DNA of 11,740 nucleotides from Bacteroidales bacterium. Its GTDB lineage: Bacteria; Bacteroidota; Bacteroidia; Bacteroidales; UBA12077. The number at the start of each line of letters is the position of its first letter. Position 1 is the first letter of the stretch. The stretch is taken from the NCBI GenBank assembly GCA_030643125.1, contig DAOWML010000036.1, forward strand, positions 1 through 11,740, written 5' to 3'. The position numbers were made by a program, and so were the translations under genes. The notes below the pieces were generated by a model. It was not told the DNA's origin. It searched no databases and worked only from the letters and a program-made list of their open reading frames with translations. Shown here piece after piece: positions 6,715-11,740 of this stretch.

Positions 6715-7011
6715 AAGCTTGTAACTAATCAGTCTATAATTAATAACTTATAAAGCATTATATATAAACTATAAAAACGATTTCAAACTTGCAATAAGCA
6801 TAAAATCAGTAATATAAAAACACTGATGGCTTTGGTTTAAAATAACATGTATAAAAATATCGGGCTAAAGCCCAATATTAATAGGAATTTCATAACCCCA
6901 GGCTTAAGCCTGGGGTTAGTGATGTGTTACTTACTGGGCTTTAGCCCAAAATATTATACAGTTTTCAACGCTTTATTAAACTACAGCCATACTGATTAGT
7001 TACAAAAGCTT
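6715..7011. repeat. Inverted-repeat-bounded ~297-bp segment (MITE-like)
   Basis: Left arm 6715-6733 (AAGCTTGTAACTAATCAGT) and right arm 6991-7011 are reverse complements except for a 2-base insertion (AAGCTT versus AAGCTTTT). The GC-rich palindrome cluster lies between them, off-centre, and there is no open reading frame for a transposase. No clear target-site duplication is visible at the outer edges. It may be a small non-autonomous element, or a long stem with the hairpin cluster in its loop. Confidence 0.45.
6862..6947. repeat. REP-like cluster of three GC-rich palindromes
   Basis: Three hairpins in a row: GGGCTAAAGCCC (6862-6873), a perfect 26-bp palindrome (6893-6918) with core CCCCAGGCTTAAGCCTGGGG, and GGGCTTTAGCCC (6936-6947). 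The two outer units are themselves near-palindromes (GGGCT-AA/TT-AGCCC) and are also exact reverse complements of each other, so the whole block can fold as one long or three short hairpins. The GC content stands far above the surroundings. The design resembles REP/BIME elements mobilised by RAYT-type transposases; that origin is inference. Confidence 0.6.
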
Positions 7012-7108
7012 TTATATAAATAAAAAATAATTAAAGTACTGATTTATTTTAAGATATTAATTCAAACAGATTCATGTCAATATATTTGTTGACGAATATC
7101 ATATAATG

Positions 7109-7123
7109 ATAAATGTCATTTAT
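7109..7123. promoter_or_regulatory. 15-bp perfect odd palindrome upstream of nqrA
   Basis: ATAAATG-T-CATTTAT, 7-bp arms around one base, centred about 80 bp upstream of the likely nqrA transcript start. It may be an operator. Its high AT content lowers its significance. Confidence 0.3.
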
Positions 7124-7161
7124 ATAGTAATTTATATATGTTTATAAAAAATAAAATTATA

Positions 7162-7195
7162 TTTGCTGACACTCTATTAATGATAGATATATTTG
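7162..7195 (+). promoter_or_regulatory. Likely nqr operon promoter (Bacteroidota type)
   Basis: TTTG at 7162-7165 and TATATTTG at 7188-7195, 22 bp apart, match the -33 TTTG / -7 TAnnTTTG architecture of Bacteroidota primary promoters. Transcription would start near 7200, leaving a leader of about 30 nt before the nqrA ATG at 7233. Two more TATATTTG boxes (7081-7088 and 7158-7165) lie upstream on the same strand without convincing -33 partners and could be minor starts. Confidence 0.55.
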
Positions 7196-7232
7196 TTTAA
7201 TACCAAAGTAAAATCAATAGAACAACTTTAGC

Positions 7233-8579
7233 ATGTCGAAAGTTATTAAAATAAAAAAAGGCTTAAACATAAGCATGCTTGGTACTGCCGAAAAGATTAT
7301 AAAAAAGGCAAATCAGGCGGAATATTATGCAGTAAAGCCTACCGATTTTAAGGGAATTCGCCCTAAACTGGTTGTTAAAGTAGGTGATAAGGTTAAGGCC
7401 GGAACACCACTTTTTTATGACAAGTTTCAACCCGAAGTACAATTTACTTCTCCTGTAAGTGGTGAAGTGACTGCTATCAATCGTGGTGAGCGAAGGATAA
7501 TTCTGGAAGTTGTAGTCAGGGCTGATGCTACAATTGAATATGAAGAATTTCAGCTTGGCGATTCTACGAATCTTTCAAAAGAAGAAATTGTTGCAGTTTT
7601 GCAACAAAGCGGATTATGGCCAACTATTAGACAAAGACCATATTCGACCATTGCAAATCCGAACGACAGTCCAAAAGCAATTTTTATTTCTGCTTTCGAA
7701 AGTGCTCCTCTTGCACCAGACATGGATTATGTTGCAAAAGAATATACCGATTATTTTCAAAAAGGAATTGATGTACTTTCAAAATTAACAGATGGAACAA
7801 TTCACCTAAACATAAATGCTGATTATCCAGCCGCCGAAACTTTTACAAAAGCTAAGGGTGTTCAGATAAATAAATTTACAGGACCTCATCCATCGGGCAA
7901 CGTGGGTGTTCAGATAAATAAAATTGATCCTATAAATAAAGGTGAAATTGTTTGGTACACCTATCCACAGGAAATTATAACTATTGGTCGGTTATTCGAT
8001 AATGGAATATATGATGCAACTAAAATTATAGCATTAGCCGGTTCTGAAGTACAAAATCCAAAATATTATAAAATCTTAAATGGTGCATCGATTAAAAACC
8101 TTATTGATGAGAATGAAAGTGAACTTAGATATATTAGCGGTAATGTATTAACAGGTTCAAAAATCTCCGATGATGGATTTGTTGGATATTACGATAATCA
8201 AATAACCGTAATTCCTGAAGGAAAATATTATGAATTTTTCGGATGGGCCACACCGGGATTTAAGAAATATACTGCATCGCGTGCACTTTTATCATGGTTA
8301 ATTCCTGGTAAAAAATATCGTTTGGATACAAATATACATGGTGGCCAAAGAGCTTATGTAATGACAAGTGAATACGATAAGGTTTTTCCAATGGATATTT
8401 ATCCTGTGCAATTAATTAAAGCCATTATGGTTGAAGATATTGACAAAATGGAACAACTAGGTATTTATGAAGTTGACGAAGAAGATTTTGCTTTATGCGA
8501 ATATGTGTGTACTTCTAAAATCGAGGTTCAGTCTATTATCAGAACCGGACTTGATTTAATGAGAAAAGAAATGAGTTAA
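7233..8579 (+). CDS. nqrA: Na+-translocating NADH:quinone oxidoreductase subunit A
   Basis: 448 residues, the standard NqrA length. NqrA is the peripheral cytoplasmic subunit of Na+-NQR and is associated with the quinone side of the enzyme. The N-terminus carries the barrel-sandwich/lipoyl-like region shared with RnfC (AVKPTDFKGIRPKLVVKVGD, then SPVSGEVTAINRGERR, within residues ~30-90). The central family motif GPHPSGNVGVQINKIDP starts at residue 217 and leads into VWYTYPQEIITIGRLF. The C-terminal third has the NqrA-typical DTNIHGGQRAYV and MDIYPVQLIKAI stretches. No signal peptide or TM helix. It is the first gene of the nqr operon, 84 bp ahead of nqrB. No Shine-Dalgarno is visible; the start is supported by the conserved N-terminal KIKKGL. 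Confidence 0.97.
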   Translation: MSKVIKIKKGLNISMLGTAEKIIKKANQAEYYAVKPTDFKGIRPKLVVKVGDKVKAGTPLFYDKFQPEVQFTSPVSGEVTAINRGERRIILEVVVRADATIEYEEFQLGDSTNLSKEEIVAVLQQSGLWPTIRQRPYSTIANPNDSPKAIFISAFESAPLAPDMDYVAKEYTDYFQKGIDVLSKLTDGTIHLNINADYPAAETFTKAKGVQINKFTGPHPSGNVGVQINKIDPINKGEIVWYTYPQEIITIGRLFDNGIYDATKIIALAGSEVQNPKYYKILNGASIKNLIDENESELRYISGNVLTGSKISDDGFVGYYDNQITVIPEGKYYEFFGWATPGFKKYTASRALLSWLIPGKKYRLDTNIHGGQRAYVMTSEYDKVFPMDIYPVQLIKAIMVEDIDKMEQLGIYEVDEEDFALCEYVCTSKIEVQSIIRTGLDLMRKEMS

Positions 8580-8582
8580 TAA

Positions 8583-8617
8583 TAGCTTTTAGCCATTAGC
8601 CATTAGCTTTTAGCATA
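8583..8617 (+). repeat. Five-unit 7-bp tandem repeat in the nqrA-nqrB gap
   Basis: TAGC recurs every 7 bp at 8583, 8590, 8597, 8604 and 8611. The units are TAGCTTT, TAGCCAT, TAGCCAT, TAGCTTT and TAGCATA. Two further TAGC/CAGC copies out of phase follow (8634, 8641). This fills much of the only sizeable gap inside the nqr operon. Heptamer iterations of this kind are slippage-prone, so unit number may vary between strains. Confidence 0.75.
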
Positions 8618-8663
8618 AAAAGTTAATGACTATTAGCTAACAGCACAATAAACAAATCGATTA

Positions 8664-9827
8664 ATGAAATTTTTAAGAAAATCAATAGATAAAATTAAAC
8701 CCCACTTCGAGAAAGGGGGGAAACTTGAGAAACTTCATTCTACATTCGAAGCATTTGAATCTTTTATGTTTGTTCCGGATACAGTAACAACTAAAGGTAC
8801 TCATATTCGTGATGCAAACGATATGAAAAGGACAATGGCTATAGTAGTATTAGCTGTAGTACCTACTGTTATTTTTGGAATGTGGAATGTAGGTTATCAG
8901 CATTTTATGGCAACTGGACAAGAAGGAACAATATTTGAATTGTTTTGGTTAGGTTTTCTTAAAGTCTTTCCAATTATAGTTGTTTCTTATGTTGTTGGAT
9001 TAGGTATTGAATTTGCTTTTGCACAATATCGGGGACACGAAGTAAATGAAGGATTCCTTGTTTCAGGGATTTTAATTCCTTTAATATTACCAGTGGATAC
9101 ACCATTATGGATGGTTGCTGTTGCAACTGCTTTTGCTGTTGTTATAGGTAAAGAAGTTTTTGGTGGAACAGGAATGAATATTCTTAATCCTGCCTTAACA
9201 GCCCGTGCATTTCTTTTCTTTGCTTATCCTTCTTATATGTCGGGTAATGCCGTTTGGACACACGGAATGATGAATGGTGAAGGAATAATTGATTCTTATA
9301 CCGGAGCAACTCCATTAGCTGAAGCTGCCGCCGGAAAAATTGAAAATCTTCCCAGTGTAGTAGAAATGTTTTTTGGAACAATCCCGGGATCAATTGGTGA
9401 AACATCAACTTTAGCTATTTTAATTGGTGCTGCAATACTTTTATTTACAGGAATGGCAAGTGCCAGAATTATGATATCTACTTTTATTGGTGGATTAGTC
9501 ATGGGATTGTTGCTTAACGTTTTTGCAGTAAATCCATTCATGGAAATTCCTGCATGGCATCATCTTTTATTAGGTGGATTTGCTTTTGGAGCTGTATTTA
9601 TGGCAACAGATCCTGTATCAGCAGCTCAAACTCCAAAAGGGAAAATCATATATGGATTTTTGATTGGACTTTTTGCAATTTTAATCCGGGTAATAAATCC
9701 AGCTTACCCTGAAGGTGTGATGTTAGCAATTCTTTTAATGAATGTTTTTGCCCCTTTAATTGATCATTATGTTATTGAGGGAAATATTAAGAAGCGATTG
9801 AAAAGAGCTAAAGTTAAAGCATTATAA
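8664..9827 (+). CDS. nqrB: Na+-translocating NADH:quinone oxidoreductase subunit B
   Basis: 387 residues, slightly shorter than the roughly 410 of gammaproteobacterial NqrB. It is the large membrane subunit that holds a covalent FMN and contributes to the Na+ path. The N-terminal cytoplasmic segment is family-typical (PHFEKGGKLEK, TTKGTHIRDANDMKR), followed by about ten TM helices (NqrB/RnfD family). GKEVFGGTGMNILNPAL begins at residue 162 and contains the glycines implicated in quinone binding in Vibrio NqrB. The flavinylation motif is TGAT at 213-216, so T216 is the predicted phosphoester-FMN site for the ApbE flavin transferase; no apbE gene is in the window. ATDPVSAAQTPKG, near the end, is also conserved. 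The start is chosen at 8664 because the MKFLRKSIDKI N-terminus aligns with known NqrB. It lies 14 bp ahead of nqrC. Confidence 0.97.
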   Translation: MKFLRKSIDKIKPHFEKGGKLEKLHSTFEAFESFMFVPDTVTTKGTHIRDANDMKRTMAIVVLAVVPTVIFGMWNVGYQHFMATGQEGTIFELFWLGFLKVFPIIVVSYVVGLGIEFAFAQYRGHEVNEGFLVSGILIPLILPVDTPLWMVAVATAFAVVIGKEVFGGTGMNILNPALTARAFLFFAYPSYMSGNAVWTHGMMNGEGIIDSYTGATPLAEAAAGKIENLPSVVEMFFGTIPGSIGETSTLAILIGAAILLFTGMASARIMISTFIGGLVMGLLLNVFAVNPFMEIPAWHHLLLGGFAFGAVFMATDPVSAAQTPKGKIIYGFLIGLFAILIRVINPAYPEGVMLAILLMNVFAPLIDHYVIEGNIKKRLKRAKVKAL

Positions 9828-9841
9828 AATAAACTTAAGTT

Positions 9842-10594
9842 ATGAGATCATATAGTAATACTTACATATTTATTTTTTCATCTATCATGGTAATTATTGT
9901 TGCAGCTCTACTTTCTGTTGCAGCCATAACACTTCAACCATATCAGAAGAGAAATATAGAAATCAATAAAAAACAAAATATTCTTACTTCGATTAATATT
10001 GAAAGTACAGCTAAAGATGCTGAAGCTCTTTATAAAGAATATATTCTTGAAAGTTTTACAATAAATTATAAAGGTGAGGTAAGCAAAACTGTTGATGCTT
10101 TTACAGTTGATATGAAAAAGGAATTGGCAAAACACATAGAAGAAAGAAACCTGCCTGTTTTTGTAAGCTTATTGGAAGAAACAAAACAATATATAATTCC
10201 GGTTTACGGCAAAGGCCTTTGGGGCCCAATATGGGGATATGTTTCTTTAAAAGACGACCTTTCAACTATTTTCGGTGCTAACTTTAGTCATAAAGCTGAA
10301 ACTCCGGGCTTAGGTGCAGAAATTGATACCAAAGATTTTCAATTAAGATTTCTTGGTAAAGAAATATTAGATGAGCAAGGCCGGTTTGTTTCTATAAGTA
10401 TTGTGAAAGGTGGCACTGCCGATCCAAACTCTAAATACGAAGTGGATGGGATTTCAGGAGGAACAATTACAAGTAATGGTGTTGATGACATGCTTAAAGA
10501 TTGTTTGAGTAGTTACGAATCATATTTTAAAACCATAAAACAGGCAATACCTGAAATAGATGTTGAGAAAGACTTGAACAATGATGTAAATTAA
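9842..10594 (+). CDS. nqrC: Na+-translocating NADH:quinone oxidoreductase subunit C
   Basis: 250 residues, normal for NqrC. One N-terminal TM helix (about residues 9-32) anchors a soluble FMN-binding domain that, in Vibrio NQR, lies on the periplasmic side. Conserved stretches seen: YGKGLWGPIWGYVSL, HKAETPGLGAEI and the C-terminal flavinylation motif DGISGGTITS, in which T208 is the predicted covalent FMN attachment site. The usual alanine before the threonine is glycine here (SGGT, not SGAT), within the range seen in the family. In Na+-NQR, electrons pass from the NqrF domain through the NqrD/E Fe-S centre to this FMN. The gene is 14 bp after nqrB and 43 bp before nqrD, clearly in the same operon. 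Confidence 0.96.
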   Translation: MRSYSNTYIFIFSSIMVIIVAALLSVAAITLQPYQKRNIEINKKQNILTSINIESTAKDAEALYKEYILESFTINYKGEVSKTVDAFTVDMKKELAKHIEERNLPVFVSLLEETKQYIIPVYGKGLWGPIWGYVSLKDDLSTIFGANFSHKAETPGLGAEIDTKDFQLRFLGKEILDEQGRFVSISIVKGGTADPNSKYEVDGISGGTITSNGVDDMLKDCLSSYESYFKTIKQAIPEIDVEKDLNNDVN

Positions 10595-10637
10595 TATCAT
10601 ATAATCAACTATTTAGCAAATTTAAAAAACATATATA

Positions 10638-11285
10638 ATGAGCGCAGAAAAAGAACCTCTTTTTTCGAGCAAAAACTTAAAGTTACTTACAGAACCTTTA
10701 AATGACAGTAATCCTATTACTGTTCAGGTTCTGGGTGTTTGTTCAGCATTAGCTGTAACTGTTAAACTAAAACCTGCATTTGTAATGGCTTTATCGGTTA
10801 TGGTTGTAATGGCTGTTTCAAATGTTGTGATTTCTTTGTTACGAAAAACCGTTCCTCCCAGAATTAGAATCATTGTTCAATTAGTAGTAATTGCAGCCAT
10901 GGTTATTTTGGTCGATCAGGTATTAAAAGCTTTTGTGTTTGATATTAGCAAACAGTTATCGGTTTTCGTTGGATTAATTATTACAAACTGTATTATTATG
11001 GGACGCCTTGAAGCCTTTGCTTTAAGTAATAAACCATGGCAATCATTTCTTGATGGCATAGGAAATGCAGCCGGATATGGTGTTATACTTTTAATTGTTG
11101 CTTTTTTTAGAGAGCTATTAGGTTCAGGTACTATTTGGGGTTACAAAGTGATTCCTGAAAGTGTTTACGATTTTGGATACGAAAATAATGGATTAATGAT
11201 TCTTCCTCCAATGGCACTTATTGTGGTTGGAGCAATTATATGGATTCAGCGTGCTAAAAACAAGAAGCTTGTAGAATCTAATTAA
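10638..11285 (+). CDS. nqrD: Na+-translocating NADH:quinone oxidoreductase subunit D
   Basis: 215-residue six-helix integral membrane protein of the NqrD/RnfE family. With NqrE it forms the symmetrical membrane pair that coordinates an intramembrane [2Fe-2S] centre. The two ligand cysteines are present: C35 (VLGVCSALAVT) and C118 (IITNCIIMGRLEAFA). Other family stretches are NPITVQVLG (25-33), VPPRIRIIVQLVVIA and FFRELLGSGTIWG. Length fits the usual 205-215. The N-terminus (MSAEKEPLFSSKN) is hydrophilic, as is typical. A 43-bp AT-rich gap precedes it, with no Shine-Dalgarno, and nqrE follows after 24 bp. Confidence 0.97.
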   Translation: MSAEKEPLFSSKNLKLLTEPLNDSNPITVQVLGVCSALAVTVKLKPAFVMALSVMVVMAVSNVVISLLRKTVPPRIRIIVQLVVIAAMVILVDQVLKAFVFDISKQLSVFVGLIITNCIIMGRLEAFALSNKPWQSFLDGIGNAAGYGVILLIVAFFRELLGSGTIWGYKVIPESVYDFGYENNGLMILPPMALIVVGAIIWIQRAKNKKLVESN

Positions 11286-11309
11286 TTAGAAATCACAAAA
11301 AAATAAATG

Positions 11310-11740
11310 ATGGAAAACTTAGTTAATATATTTGTCAAGTCAGTATTTATCGATAATATGATATTTGCCTACTTCCTTGGAATGTGTTCGTATCTGGCAG
11401 TATCAAAAACGGTAAAAACTTCTACAGGATTAGGAATTGCTGTAATCTTCGTACTAGGTTTTACAGTACCTGTTGCCTATTTAATTGAAAATTACCTGTT
11501 AAAAGAGGGAGCTTTGGTCTGGTTAAGCGAAAGTTTTCATGACGTTGACTTAAGCTTCTTAAGCTTTATTATTTTCATTGCTTTAATTGCATCAATGGTT
11601 CAATTGGTTGAAATGATAATTGAAAAATTTTCACCAACATTATATAATTCATTAGGTATATTTCTACCTTTAATTGCTGTAAACTGTGCAATTTTAGTAG
11701 GCTCTTTATTTATGCAGGAACGTGCTTACAATAATATTGC
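11310..11740 (+). CDS. nqrE: Na+-translocating NADH:quinone oxidoreductase subunit E, 3'-truncated by the window
   Basis: Open from an ATG-ATG pair at 11307/11310 to the right edge without a stop: 143 of the expected ~200 residues. I take the second ATG because it gives MENLVNIFVKSVFIDNM, the same spacing as Vibrio NqrE, and puts the first Fe-S ligand at C26 (FLGMCSYLAVSK), the Vibrio number. The second ligand is C126 (LIAVNCAILVGS), about six residues later than in Vibrio, so there is a small insertion in the intervening loop. It is an integral membrane protein of the NqrE/RnfA family that pairs with NqrD around the [2Fe-2S] centre. The remaining helices and nqrF (the NADH dehydrogenase subunit) are expected beyond the window. 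Confidence 0.95.
   Translation, partial: MENLVNIFVKSVFIDNMIFAYFLGMCSYLAVSKTVKTSTGLGIAVIFVLGFTVPVAYLIENYLLKEGALVWLSESFHDVDLSFLSFIIFIALIASMVQLVEMIIEKFSPTLYNSLGIFLPLIAVNCAILVGSLFMQERAYNNI

Larger units (their letters stand above)
6481..7232. other. 752-bp divergent intergenic region with regulatory sites and a repeat cluster
   Basis: No convincing coding sequence on either strand. Reading left to right it holds: a -7 box for the minus operon (6525-6532); an 11-T run (6566-6576); a 15-bp odd palindrome (6582-6596); an inverted-repeat-bounded segment (6715-7011) with three GC-rich palindromes at its core (6862-6947); a second 15-bp odd palindrome (7109-7123); and several TAnnTTTG boxes running up to nqrA. 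Outside the hairpins it is strongly AT-rich. The stretch 6600-6710 holds nothing I recognise. Confidence 0.8.

Noticed and set aside
6649..6753. 34-codon methionine-rich open frame in the intergenic region
   Set aside because: No ribosome binding site or recognisable domain. It ends inside the left arm of the inverted repeat, and the composition is what AT-rich noncoding DNA gives by chance.
6805..6827. ATCAGT / ACTGAT 6-bp hairpin with an 11-nt loop
   Set aside because: Short arms and a long AT-rich loop inside the repeat segment; not distinguishable from chance.
6609..6989. TGGCTGTA (6609-6616) and its complement (6982-6989) as an outer extension of the inverted repeat
   Set aside because: The 8-bp blocks are not collinear with the 19-21-bp arms: the order is swapped on the left side. 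Probably chance.
9184..10135. Minus-strand frames of 74-81 codons over nqrB and nqrC
   Set aside because: They are antisense to conserved Nqr genes, overlap each other in different frames, and show no family motif.

Overview
This is an AT-rich bacterial chromosomal window that reads like a Bacteroidota (Bacteroidia-type) genome. The evidence is a TAnnTTTG -7 box upstream of both operons, mostly weak or absent Shine-Dalgarno sequences, and a canonical nqrABCDE order. The genus cannot be told from the sequence. The window consists almost entirely of two divergently transcribed, membrane-bound, energy-converting respiratory complexes that share one 752-bp intergenic region.

Minus strand, 6480 down to 6: a tightly packed, mostly overlapping operon encoding the membrane arm of an Mrp-antiporter-type respiratory complex (the Mbh / Mbx-Mbs / Ehr / complex I superfamily). 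Gene order is MrpE, MrpF, MrpG, MbhD-like (DUF4040), a fused MbhE+MrpB protein, MrpC, a 1042-residue double antiporter subunit, and a NuoH/MbhM-type linker subunit. The 1042-residue protein holds two complete NuoL/MrpD-type domains. Each keeps its buried Glu/Lys pair (E137/K219 and E570/K644), and an MbhI/HycC-like C-terminal tail follows. NuoH coming directly after the antiporter subunits, and the E+B fusion, match the archaeal mbxABCDFGHH'MJKLN order better than mbh. The catalytic genes (NuoB-, NuoC- and NuoD-like subunits and the ferredoxin-like subunit) should lie just beyond the left edge, so the electron acceptor (protons, NAD(P), sulfur or quinone) cannot be decided here.

Middle, 6481-7232: no convincing gene. 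It holds candidate promoters for both operons, two perfect 15-bp odd palindromes (one on each side), and a cluster of GC-rich hairpins (GGGCTAAAGCCC / a 26-bp perfect palindrome / GGGCTTTAGCCC) inside an AT-rich stretch. Imperfect inverted repeats 297 bp apart bracket the cluster. It looks like a REP/MITE-type insertion.

Plus strand, 7233 to the right edge: nqrA, nqrB, nqrC, nqrD and the first 143 codons of nqrE, which encode the Na+-translocating NADH:quinone oxidoreductase. Covalent-FMN threonines (NqrB T216, NqrC T208) and the iron-sulfur cysteines of NqrD and NqrE are present. nqrF is expected past the right edge. A 5 x 7-bp tandem repeat lies between nqrA and nqrB.

Together the genes suggest a cell that pairs an NADH-driven Na+ pump (Nqr) with a second ion-translocating complex, probably ferredoxin-dependent and with Mrp-type modules. 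The two could feed one sodium or proton gradient. That coupling is inference from adjacency and family knowledge.
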